Below, piece after piece: positions 26,871 to 34,942 of a DNA stretch of 64,000 nt. Source of the stretch: Silicimonas sp. (lineage in GTDB: Bacteria > Pseudomonadota > Alphaproteobacteria > Rhodobacterales > Rhodobacteraceae); contig JAJDUZ010000001.1 in NCBI GenBank assembly GCA_022826385.1, positions 1 to 64,000 of the forward strand. The letters are read 5' to 3'. Each line of letters begins with the position of its first letter. Positions within the stretch are counted from its first letter, which is position 1. The notes beneath the pieces were generated by a model. The model made no database searches, was not told the origin of the DNA, and worked only from the letters and a program-made list of their open reading frames with translations. The position numbers were made by a program, and so were the translations under genes.

Positions 26871-28943
26871 ATGATGGAAACCGGGACGATCATCTTTGAT
26901 CCGCTGTTGCCCTGGCCGGTGCTTTGGATGGGCTGTGCTGTGGCTGTGCTCTTTGTTGCGCTCGCGGTTTATCGCGGCCTGTCTGGCTGGTGGCTGCGCG
27001 GGCTTGCGCTGGCGACCTTGTTGTTGGCGGTGGCCAACCCGTCGCTACAGGTCGAGGACCGGGAACCTTTGACGGATATCGTCCTGTTGGTGGTGGACGA
27101 GAGCGCCAGCCAGGATATTGACGTGCGTCCGGATCAGATCACGGCTGCGGTCACGGCACTGGAAGGCGAGATTGCCGACCTTGAGAACACCGAGTTGCGG
27201 GTGGTGCGGATGGGCGATGCCGATGGCAACCGTGGCACCTTGCTGATGGAAGCCCTGACACAGGCGATGGCCGACGAGCCGCGCGCGCGACTGGCGGGCA
27301 CCTTCCTTCTGAGCGACGGGCAGGTCCATGACATCGAGCGCCTGCCCGACATGCCAAGCCCGATGCATCTTTTGATGACGGGCACCGAGGATGACTGGGA
27401 TCGTCGTCTGATGGTTCAGAACGCCCCGGCTTTTGCAATCATCGGGGAACCCGTGACGCTGACCCTTCGGATTGAAGACCAAGGCGCGGTTCCCGCCCAG
27501 AGTGAACAGGCCGAGATCGAGATTGCTGTCGATGGGGGGGAGCCACAGCGGTTCAACGTGCCCATTGGTCAGGATCTGGAACTGCCCGTCACCCTGCAGC
27601 ACGGGGGCATGAACGTCATCCAGTTCACGGTGCCAGAGGCCGAGGGTGAATTGACGACACGCAACAATGCGGCGGTTGTGCAAATCAACGGCGTGCGCGA
27701 CCGGTTGCGGGTGCTGCTGGTCTCGGGCGAGCCACATGCGGGCGAGCGGACCTGGCGGAACCTGTTGAAGTCCGACGCCTCTGTCGATCTGGTGCACTTC
27801 ACCATTCTGAGGCCGCCCGAGAAGCAGGACGGCGTGCCGGTGAACGAGCTCAGCCTGATTGCCTTTCCGACACGCGAGCTGTTCCTCGACAAGATCGACG
27901 AATTCGATCTGATCATTTTCGATCGCTACCAGCGCCGGGGCATCCTGCCGTCGCTCTATCTCGACAACGTGCGTCAGTATGTTGAGGACGGCGGTGCCCT
28001 TTTGGTGGCCGCCGGGCCTGACTTTGCGACAGCACAGTCGATCTATCGATCCCCATTGGCCGAGATCCTGCCGGCCGAGCCAAGCGGTCGCGTGCGCGAG
28101 GAACTGTTCCTGCCCGGCGTGACGGATGTCGGCCACCGTCATCCCGTCACCGAAGGACTGGCGCCGCTGCCGACCGAAGGCGAGGGCGTTGCGCCGCCAT
28201 GGGGCCGGTGGATGCGGATCATCGATGTGGCTGCATCGCGGGGCGATACGTTGATGAGCGGCCCTGACGAGGCGCCGTTGCTGATGTTGGACCGTGTCGG
28301 TGAAGGCCGCGTTGCCTTGCTGGCCTCGGACCATGCGTGGCTCTGGTCGCGGGGGTTCGAAGGCGGCGGGCCGCAGTTGGAGCTGTTGCGGCGTTTGGCC
28401 CACTGGATGATGAAAGAGCCCGATCTGGAAGAAGAAGCGCTGACGGCGACGGCCGAAGGGCAGACCATGACGCTGACCCGCCGCACGCTTGGGGAAGATG
28501 CGGCCGAGGTCGAGATCACGGGGCCGGACGGCACGGTGCATCTTGTTCCGCTGGAAGAGGTGTCGCCCGGTCGGTTCTCTGCCACGTGGACGGGGCCAGA
28601 GATGGGTCTTTATCGGTTGAAGGAAGGTGACTTCGAAAGCGTTGTTGCCCTGGGCCCTGCAGCGCCGAAGGAGTTCGAGGAGACCTTGGCAACCGATGCG
28701 ATCCTGGCCGATGCCGTGGATGGCACCGGTGGTGGGGTTCGCACTGTTGACGCGGGCGTGCCGGACATCCGGCGTGTCCGCGAAGGGCGCCCTGCCGAAG
28801 GGCGTGGATGGCTGGGGATTGTTCCACGCGAAGCTTACCTGACTGCGGATATCAGCGTGTCTCCCTTGCTGCCCGCTTGGGCCATGTTGTTGCTGGCTTC
28901 CCTCTTTGCGGTTGGCGCTTGGCTCTGGGAAGGTCGGCGTTAA
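26871..28943 (+). CDS. Large membrane protein with amidotransferase-like domain
   Basis: 690 aa, last of the moxR operon. Two N-terminal helices (about 17-35 and 41-58), a long periplasmic part, then one C-terminal helix at about 664-682 (PLLPAWAMLLLASLFAVGAW). At about 272-410 is a class I amidotransferase-like fold (LRVLLVSGEPHAGERTW, FDLIIFDRYQRRG, YVEDGGALLVAAGPDF). The usual catalytic cysteine is not evident, so it is probably not an enzyme. BatB-like role inferred from place. Confidence 0.8.
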   Translation: MMETGTIIFDPLLPWPVLWMGCAVAVLFVALAVYRGLSGWWLRGLALATLLLAVANPSLQVEDREPLTDIVLLVVDESASQDIDVRPDQITAAVTALEGEIADLENTELRVVRMGDADGNRGTLLMEALTQAMADEPRARLAGTFLLSDGQVHDIERLPDMPSPMHLLMTGTEDDWDRRLMVQNAPAFAIIGEPVTLTLRIEDQGAVPAQSEQAEIEIAVDGGEPQRFNVPIGQDLELPVTLQHGGMNVIQFTVPEAEGELTTRNNAAVVQINGVRDRLRVLLVSGEPHAGERTWRNLLKSDASVDLVHFTILRPPEKQDGVPVNELSLIAFPTRELFLDKIDEFDLIIFDRYQRRGILPSLYLDNVRQYVEDGGALLVAAGPDFATAQSIYRSPLAEILPAEPSGRVREELFLPGVTDVGHRHPVTEGLAPLPTEGEGVAPPWGRWMRIIDVAASRGDTLMSGPDEAPLLMLDRVGEGRVALLASDHAWLWSRGFEGGGPQLELLRRLAHWMMKEPDLEEEALTATAEGQTMTLTRRTLGEDAAEVEITGPDGTVHLVPLEEVSPGRFSATWTGPEMGLYRLKEGDFESVVALGPAAPKEFEETLATDAILADAVDGTGGGVRTVDAGVPDIRRVREGRPAEGRGWLGIVPREAYLTADISVSPLLPAWAMLLLASLFAVGAWLWEGRR

Positions 28944-29006
28944 ACAATTTCAAAGGGTCAGCGGATAGAACGCACGCAGGAGAATCCTGTTTCATGAGGT
29001 GAGAGC

Positions 29007-29459
29007 GTGCTTCAACCCGTTCAGAATGAGCTGACCCATCGTCGTCCGGACTTGCGCGAGGATAATCTGCATTTCCGGTCCGGAACGGTTCCTGTCACCG
29101 TTATGGTCACCGCGCAGCGACGCAAGACGCCGATGGGCGACCTGGTGCTTCGGGGCTTGATCGGGGGCAAGGACATCGAGGTGGTTTTCCCCGGTCAAAG
29201 GCAACTGGCCGCGCAGCCTCTGCTGGAGCGGTTGCAGGCTCGTCTGCAAAGTGCCCGCTATGAACGTGGCAGTGCTGCCGATGGCAAGAACCTTCCAGAG
29301 GTGAGGCAGGAACTCAAAGTTGATGGGGCGTGGCGCGTTCGGCTGATGAACGAACAGAATGCCAAGCCGGATCGCCGGTTTCAGCTTGTCGCCGCACGAT
29401 GGCGCTATCGCGGCGCAGACGGGATCGAGCACGTTTTCGGTCACATGCCGAACGCCTAG
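29007..29459 (+). CDS. Hypothetical protein
   Basis: 150 aa, no family recognised. It starts GTG with a GAGGTGAGAG site just before it. Predicted soluble, mixed alpha/beta and basic (LQARLQSARYERG, then WRVRLMNEQNAKPDRRFQLVAARWRYRG). It lies after the moxR operon with a 63-base gap and converges on the methyltransferase gene, with three bases between the stops. The opposite strand is also open here but reads less like protein. Confidence 0.6.
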   Translation: MLQPVQNELTHRRPDLREDNLHFRSGTVPVTVMVTAQRRKTPMGDLVLRGLIGGKDIEVVFPGQRQLAAQPLLERLQARLQSARYERGSAADGKNLPEVRQELKVDGAWRVRLMNEQNAKPDRRFQLVAARWRYRGADGIEHVFGHMPNA

Positions 29460-29462
29460 CGT

Positions 29463-30080
29463 TCAGATCGCAATGGCCACGTAACCGCGCGATGTTCGGG
29501 ATGGTGGGCCTGACGGGAAGGCGTATTCCCGTTCCAGGGTCCAACCAGCATGTTCCAGATGGTTTCGGACGGCTTCTGGTCTGAACGACCGGTGCCGCCA
29601 TTGCAGCCAGATGATCGCATTGCACCAATGCGGCTTCGAGACAACCAGCCACAACCGTCCGCCGGGACTAACGCGCTTGCGCATCTCGGCGAGAGTCGCC
29701 GCCGGGTCGTCGACATGTTCAATAACATGGGCCGCAAGCATCGTGTCATAGAGTTGCCCGGGCGCGTGATCTTCCAGCAAGCATTCCGCACGCGACGTGT
29801 TTATGCCTCTCTTCGCCAGGGTGGCGTCTGCCCGCCGCAGCATCTCGGGCGATGGGTCAAGCAACGTGATCTCTTGTTCCGGCCCATGAATGGCCGCCCA
29901 TGCATCGGCAAACGCGCCAGTGCCGCATCCGATATCAAGCACACGGGTGCCGCCCGGGGACCGAAAGGCACTGTCAGCCAGAAAGCCCAGATAGGCATCG
30001 TGATAGCCAAGCAACCGCATCTTGTCGCCCCAGGCCGGGGCGGCGCGATCGTATTTCTGGCTTAACTCGGCAGTCGACAT
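29463..30080 (-). CDS. Class I SAM-dependent methyltransferase
   Basis: 205 aa. Motif I VLDIGCGTGAFADAW is at about 47-61, motif II EITLLDPSPEMLRRA at about 71-85, and motif III after LAAHVIEHVDDP at about 114-126, typical of the UbiE/Methyltransf_11 group. Substrate unknown. It stands alone on the minus strand, just downstream of trpB and separated from it by a 39-base gap. Confidence 0.9.
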   Translation of the reverse strand: MSTAELSQKYDRAAPAWGDKMRLLGYHDAYLGFLADSAFRSPGGTRVLDIGCGTGAFADAWAAIHGPEQEITLLDPSPEMLRRADATLAKRGINTSRAECLLEDHAPGQLYDTMLAAHVIEHVDDPAATLAEMRKRVSPGGRLWLVVSKPHWCNAIIWLQWRHRSFRPEAVRNHLEHAGWTLEREYAFPSGPPSRTSRGYVAIAI

Positions 30081-30119
30081 GATGACAGTGTGCCATCAAA
30101 GCACGACAAGACAAAGACG

Positions 30120-31352
30120 TCAGTCGGCTTCCGCCATCTCCCAGCCCAAGGCCTTGGCCACGGTGAAGATGTCCTTGTCGCCACGCCCGCACATGTTCAT
30201 GCAGATGATATGATCTTTCGGCAGTTCAGGGGCGATCTTGGCGACATGCGCCAAGGCGTGGGATGGCTCGAGTGCGGGAATGATCCCCTCGGTCTCGCAG
30301 CTGAGTTGGAAGGCTTCCAGCGCTTCTTTGTCGGTGATCGACACGTATTGCGCCCGGCCGATATCATGCAGCCATGAATGCTCGGGACCAATGCCGGGAT
30401 AGTCGAGACCCGCCGAGATCGAAAACCCTTCGAGAATCTGGCCATCGTCATCCTGCAACAAATAGGTCCGGTTCCCATGCAGCACGCCCGGACGACCGCC
30501 GGTCAGCGAGGCGCAGTGCTCCATCTTCTCGTTCACACCCTTGCCCCCGGCTTCGACGCCGATGATCTGAACCTCTTTGTCGTCGAGGAACGGATAGAAC
30601 AGGCCCATCGCGTTCGAGCCGCCGCCGATCGCCGCGATAATGGTGTCGGGCAGGCGGCCCTCGGCTTCCATCATCTGTTCCTTGGCTTCCTTGCCGATGA
30701 TCGCCTGAAAGTCGCGGACCATGGCCGGATAGGGGTGCGGCCCGGCGACCGTGCCAATGCAATAGAACGTGTCGCGGACATTGGTGACCCAGTCGCGCAG
30801 AGCATCGTTCATCGCGTCTTTCAGTGTGCCCCGGCCCGACGTCACGGGCACGACTTCGGCGCCCAGAAGCTTCATCCGGAAGACGTTGGGCTTTTGCCGT
30901 TCAACGTCATGCGCACCCATATAGACAATGCATTTCAGGCCGAACTTGGCGCAGACGGTTGCAGTGGCCACGCCGTGCTGTCCGGCCCCGGTTTCGGCGA
31001 TGATCCGGGTCTTGCCCATGCGGCGCGCCAGAATGATCTGGCCCAGCACATTGTTGATCTTGTGCGCGCCGGTGTGGTTCAGCTCGTCGCGCTTCAGATA
31101 GATTTTCGCCCCGCCGAGACGCTCGGTCAGGCGTTCTGCAAAGTAGAGCGGCGAGGGGCGCCCGACATAGTGCTTCCAAAGAAAGTCCATCTCGTCCCAA
31201 AAGCTCTGATCGGTCTTTGCCTTCTCGTATTCTGCTTCGAGGTCAAGAATCAGCGGCATAAGTGTTTCGCTGACGAAACGGCCACCAAACTTGCCGAACC
31301 GACCGCTTTCGTCGGGCCCGGTCATGAAAGAATTGATCAGATCGTCCGGCAT
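30120..31352 (-). CDS. trpB: Tryptophan synthase beta chain
   Basis: Joins indole and serine to make tryptophan with PLP. 410 aa. The PLP lysine is K98 in [10 protein letters not shown]. The substrate loop [10 protein letters not shown] and the phosphate-binding GGGSNAMG motif are present. I chose ATG 31350-31352 (MPDDLINSF) because GGGAG lies 8 bases upstream. A frame extending to 31442 lacks support. trpA and trpF are not next to it in this window. Confidence 0.97.
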   Translation of the reverse strand: MPDDLINSFMTGPDESGRFGKFGGRFVSETLMPLILDLEAEYEKAKTDQSFWDEMDFLWKHYVGRPSPLYFAERLTERLGGAKIYLKRDELNHTGAHKINNVLGQIILARRMGKTRIIAETGAGQHGVATATVCAKFGLKCIVYMGAHDVERQKPNVFRMKLLGAEVVPVTSGRGTLKDAMNDALRDWVTNVRDTFYCIGTVAGPHPYPAMVRDFQAIIGKEAKEQMMEAEGRLPDTIIAAIGGGSNAMGLFYPFLDDKEVQIIGVEAGGKGVNEKMEHCASLTGGRPGVLHGNRTYLLQDDDGQILEGFSISAGLDYPGIGPEHSWLHDIGRAQYVSITDKEALEAFQLSCETEGIIPALEPSHALAHVAKIAPELPKDHIICMNMCGRGDKDIFTVAKALGWEMAEAD

Positions 31353-31498
31353 TGTGCTCTCCCTGTCAGACCTGAGAGGTTTATCTAGGGCGCGGGGAAG
31401 GGTAAAGCCAGAAATCAGGTGTCGCGCCCGGCATTTAGCCACACCGGGCGCAACCCAATTGCGCGCCTCTGGCGCACGCGATGATTGATGGGCGCCGC

Positions 31499-32530
31499 TT
31501 ACGCCCGGCGCACCATGCCCATGATGTCAAAGGTCCGGGCCAGGATGGGGGCGGCAATCGCGCTGGCGCGTTCGGCCCCGTCGGCCAAGATGCGATCGAT
31601 CTCGGCCGGGTCGGCCAGAAGCCGGTTCATCTCGGCCGTGATCGGACCCATGGTTTCGACCGCAACCTCGGCCAGATGCGGCTTGAACTGGCCCCAGCCT
31701 TGGCCCGCGACCTCGCTCATGACGTCTTCTGGCGTGCGATCCTGCAAAGCGGCAAGGATGTCGACAAGGTTCCGCGCCTCGGGCCGGTCTTTCAGACCCT
31801 CATAGCTGTCCGGCAGCGGTTCGGGGTCAGTCCGGGCCTTGCGGAACTTCTGCGCAATCGCGTCCGCATCGTCCGACAGGTTGATCCGGCTCATGTCCGA
31901 CGGGTCGCTTTTCGACATCTTCTTGGTGCCGTCGCGCAAGCTCATCACGCGGGCGGCGGGGCCGCCGATCACCGGTTCGGTGATCGGAAAGAAGTCGACG
32001 CCATAGTCATGGTTGAACTTGGCGGCCACGTCGCGCGTCAGTTCAAGATGCTGCTTCTGGTCGTCGCCCACCGGCACATGCGTGGCGTGATGCACAAGGA
32101 TATCCGCGGCCATCAGCGCCGGATAGGCAAAGAGCCCCAGCGAGGCTTCTTCCGAGTTCTTCCCGGCCTTGTCCTTCCACTGCGTCATCCGCCGCATCCA
32201 GCCCATCCGGGCGATGCAACTGAAGAGCCAGCCAAGCTGCGCGTGCTCGGGCGCCTGGCTCTGGTTGAACAGGATTGCTTTCGCGGGGTCGATGCCCGCG
32301 GCAAGGAAGGCGGCCGCGATCTCGCGGGTTTGGCGGGTGAGGTCCTCGGGGTTTTGCCAGACGGTGATCGCGTGCAAATCGACCACGCAGAAGACACACT
32401 CGTGCGTGTCGGCATCCTGCATGTCGACGAAGCGCTTCAAGGCGCCGAGATAGTTGCCCAGGGTCAAGCCGCCAGACGGCTGGATCCCCGAAAAGACGCG
32501 AGGCGTAAAGGCTGTGCCCGTCATGTCCAA
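31499..32530 (-). CDS. trpS: Tryptophanyl-tRNA synthetase
   Basis: Class I synthetase that charges tRNA-Trp. 343 aa. The HIGH equivalent is [15 protein letters not shown] at about 17-31, with T where many enzymes have H. KMSKS is present as [10 protein letters not shown] at about 209. GEDQ-like [14 protein letters not shown] is seen at about 144. ATG at 32530 or two codons later (MTGTAF). Divergent from the rhomboid gene. Confidence 0.96.
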   Translation of the reverse strand: MDMTGTAFTPRVFSGIQPSGGLTLGNYLGALKRFVDMQDADTHECVFCVVDLHAITVWQNPEDLTRQTREIAAAFLAAGIDPAKAILFNQSQAPEHAQLGWLFSCIARMGWMRRMTQWKDKAGKNSEEASLGLFAYPALMAADILVHHATHVPVGDDQKQHLELTRDVAAKFNHDYGVDFFPITEPVIGGPAARVMSLRDGTKKMSKSDPSDMSRINLSDDADAIAQKFRKARTDPEPLPDSYEGLKDRPEARNLVDILAALQDRTPEDVMSEVAGQGWGQFKPHLAEVAVETMGPITAEMNRLLADPAEIDRILADGAERASAIAAPILARTFDIMGMVRRA

Positions 32531-32597
32531 AGGTCCTCTGGATTTTCACGTCCGCGGGGCTTACCGAGAGGGGGAGGCACCGTCAAGGAAGTGACCT

Positions 32598-33287
32598 ATG
32601 CAGGACGACCGCTATTCGCAGCCCGTATTCAACACTTTGCCGCCCGCCGTGGTGGCTCTGGCTCTCGCGATCTTCTCGGTCGAGGTGCTGCTGACGCTGG
32701 CCGCGCGCGGCATCATCGGTGGGGCCGAGGGCATCGGTTGGCGGCTGCAGGCGATTCAGGATTTCGCGTTCTTCGCGCCGCTTCTGACATGGCTGATCGA
32801 AACCGGGAACTGGTCGTTCGAACACCTGCAACGCTTCGTGACGTATCCCTTCATCCATCTTGGCTTCACCCATGCGGCGTTTGTCATCGTCTTCCTGCTG
32901 GCCTTGGGCAAGCTGGTGGGCGAGGTCTTCGGCAACCTTGCCGTGATCGTGATCTTTTTCGCCTGCGGCATCTTCGGGGCGGTGATCTACGCTGGCTTGA
33001 TCGGGGATGATCGACCCTTGGTCGGAGGATTTCCAAGTGTTTACGGTTTGATAGGGGCTTATACCTTTATCCTTTGGGTGCAGTTCAAAGCCGCTGGTCA
33101 GAACGAATGGCAAGCCTTTTCGCTGATTGCCTTCCTGATGGGGATCCAGTTGTTCTTCGGAATATTCTTCGATGTCGGCTGGGATTGGGTGGCCGAGATC
33201 GCCGGTTTCGTGTTCGGCTTCGTGCTGACACCGGTTCTGGTGCCGGGGGCCTTTCGGCGCTTTCTGGATCGGATGCGGCAGCGTTAG
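32598..33287 (+). CDS. Rhomboid-family protein lacking catalytic histidine
   Basis: 229 aa with about six hydrophobic helices. The serine-loop region GGFPSVYGLIGAY at about 142-154 keeps the serine, but the last core helix reads WVAEIAGFVFGF where active rhomboids have AHxxGF. The HxxxN oxyanion motif reads HLGFTHAAF without Asn. It is therefore probably a non-proteolytic pseudorhomboid that binds membrane proteins. The start has GGAAGTGACC upstream. Four bases overlap the murJ stop (convergent). Confidence 0.82.
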   Translation: MQDDRYSQPVFNTLPPAVVALALAIFSVEVLLTLAARGIIGGAEGIGWRLQAIQDFAFFAPLLTWLIETGNWSFEHLQRFVTYPFIHLGFTHAAFVIVFLLALGKLVGEVFGNLAVIVIFFACGIFGAVIYAGLIGDDRPLVGGFPSVYGLIGAYTFILWVQFKAAGQNEWQAFSLIAFLMGIQLFFGIFFDVGWDWVAEIAGFVFGFVLTPVLVPGAFRRFLDRMRQR

Positions 33288-34849
33288 CGTCTGACGACGC
33301 GGCGGAGTTCTGCGATGGTAAAGGCGCCCAAGGCAAGTCCCAAGAGGCCATAACTGACGAAACCTGCAAGGCAGAGCAGGACAATTCCCAGCACGGGGGC
33401 CGCTGCGATCAAGCTGGACAGGATCAGTTGATCCAACACCCAAAGCGCCGCGCCCATCAGCACAGAAGCGATCAGGATGCGGACCACCCGAGCGCCGGTT
33501 CCGGGTTCGAATGTGGCCGCTTCTCCCATCCCGCGCGAGCCGGACCAGAGCAGGGCGAGCATGGCCCAGCCCGCCAGCGTGGTTCCAATTGCGGCGGCGA
33601 TATAGCCCAGCGTGTTCATCAATCCGACGGCGATGACAGCGTTCAGTACCATGGCAATCACGGCGTAATGGAACGGTCGCTTGGTGTCCTCGCGGGCGAA
33701 GAAGAGCGGTTGCAGGACTTTCTGCATGACGAATGCGGGCAATCCCAGCCCATAGACCGCACAGGCCAGCGCGGTCGCAGCGGTGTCAGACGCGTCGAAG
33801 GCGCCACGCTCGAACAGCGCCGAGACGAGCGAGACCGGGATGACGGCAAGTGCCACAGACGCGGGCAGGGCCAAGGCCAGCGACATCTCGGTGGCGCGCG
33901 ACAAAGCTGTGCGGCTGCCCGCGATGTCATCGGCTTGCAGGCGGCGTGACAGGTCGGGCAGCAGCACGATACCAATGGCAATCCCGACGACGCCCAAGGG
34001 CAGTTGGTAAAGTCGGTCCGCATAAGCCAGCCATGCCACGGCGCCTTCAAAGAAACTCGCCACTTGCCGCCCGATCAGCAGGTTCACCTGAACGACACCG
34101 CCGGCCAAAGCGGCAGGGGCGGCGATGATGGCAAGGCGCTTCAATTCAGGCGAGGGCTTGGGCAGCGCCAAACGCAGCGGATATCCCGCGCGCGCAGCCG
34201 CCCACCAAACCAGCGCCAGCTGCGCAATTCCGGCCAGAACCACGCCAATCGACAAGACGGTGCCGTGACGCGCGCCGCTCAGGTCTCCGACCAGCGATGC
34301 GCCAACACCGGCTTCGGCCAACAGAAGGCACCCGATCAGGATGATGTTCAGCAACACCGGCGCCGCGGCGGCGGCCATGAAGCGTCCACTGGCGTTCAAG
34401 ACGCCCGAGAACAGCGCGGCCAGCGAGATGAAAAGGATATAGACGAAGACGATCCGGCCCAGCGTGACCGCAATGTCAAAACGTTCGTCGCCGCGAAAGC
34501 CGCTGGCCATCGCCAGCACCAGCCACGGCATGAAAATCGTCGCAAGCACGGTGAACAGGATCAGGATCAGCGTCAGCGCCGCCAAGGCGTTCTGCGCAAA
34601 GCCCTTGGGGTCGTCCCCGGATTCCAGCTTTTTCGAGAACATCGGCACGAAGGCCATGTTGAAAGCACCTTCCGCGAAGAAGCGGCGGAACATGTTGGGC
34701 AGGGCAAAGGCCACCAGAAACGCCTCGGCGACCGGACCGGTGCCCAGCCACGCGGCAATCAGGATATCGCGCACGAACCCAAGGATTCGCGACAACAGCG
34801 TCCAGACCCCCACGGTCAGCACGCCCGAGATCAGGCGGATTGTGCTCAA
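33284..34849 (-). CDS. murJ: Lipid II flippase MurJ
   Basis: 521 aa with about 14 hydrophobic helices and the MviN/MurJ pattern (TLLSRILGFVRDILIAAWLGTGPVAEAFLVAFALPNMFRR at the start). MurJ flips undecaprenyl-linked lipid II across the inner membrane for peptidoglycan synthesis. The TTG start at 34849 has a perfect AGGAGG. The palindrome at 34862-34879 lies just before it. It follows glnD, the usual Rhodobacteraceae order. Confidence 0.95.
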   Translation of the reverse strand: MSTIRLISGVLTVGVWTLLSRILGFVRDILIAAWLGTGPVAEAFLVAFALPNMFRRFFAEGAFNMAFVPMFSKKLESGDDPKGFAQNALAALTLILILFTVLATIFMPWLVLAMASGFRGDERFDIAVTLGRIVFVYILFISLAALFSGVLNASGRFMAAAAAPVLLNIILIGCLLLAEAGVGASLVGDLSGARHGTVLSIGVVLAGIAQLALVWWAAARAGYPLRLALPKPSPELKRLAIIAAPAALAGGVVQVNLLIGRQVASFFEGAVAWLAYADRLYQLPLGVVGIAIGIVLLPDLSRRLQADDIAGSRTALSRATEMSLALALPASVALAVIPVSLVSALFERGAFDASDTAATALACAVYGLGLPAFVMQKVLQPLFFAREDTKRPFHYAVIAMVLNAVIAVGLMNTLGYIAAAIGTTLAGWAMLALLWSGSRGMGEAATFEPGTGARVVRILIASVLMGAALWVLDQLILSSLIAAAPVLGIVLLCLAGFVSYGLLGLALGAFTIAELRRVVRR

Positions 34850-34861
34850 TAGTGCCTCCTG

Positions 34862-34879
34862 CCTCTGGTTAACCAGAGG
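34862..34879. promoter_or_regulatory. 18-bp perfect palindrome before murJ
   Basis: CCTCTGGTTAACCAGAGG is a perfect inverted repeat directly before the AGGAGG site of murJ. In RNA it would form a 7-bp stem with a TTAA loop beside the ribosome site. It could be an operator or a weak terminator for glnD; neither strand has a T-tract. Confidence 0.4.
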
Positions 34880-34910
34880 TGGCGGAAAGGGCCAGAGCGG
34901 CCGCGCACGC

Positions 34911-34939
34911 GCGTGGCACGCATGGCGCGTTTGCCACGC
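34911..34939 (-). terminator. Weak hairpin after glnD
   Basis: An 8-bp inverted repeat, GCGTGGCA with TGCCACGC, flanks a 13-base loop right after the glnD stop. It has no T-tract, so termination is uncertain. Confidence 0.3.
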
Positions 34940-34942
34940 CGG

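Noticed and set aside
27045-28541. 498-aa minus-strand frame inside the last moxR-operon gene
   Set aside because: Antisense shadow; no ribosome site and no recognisable motif.
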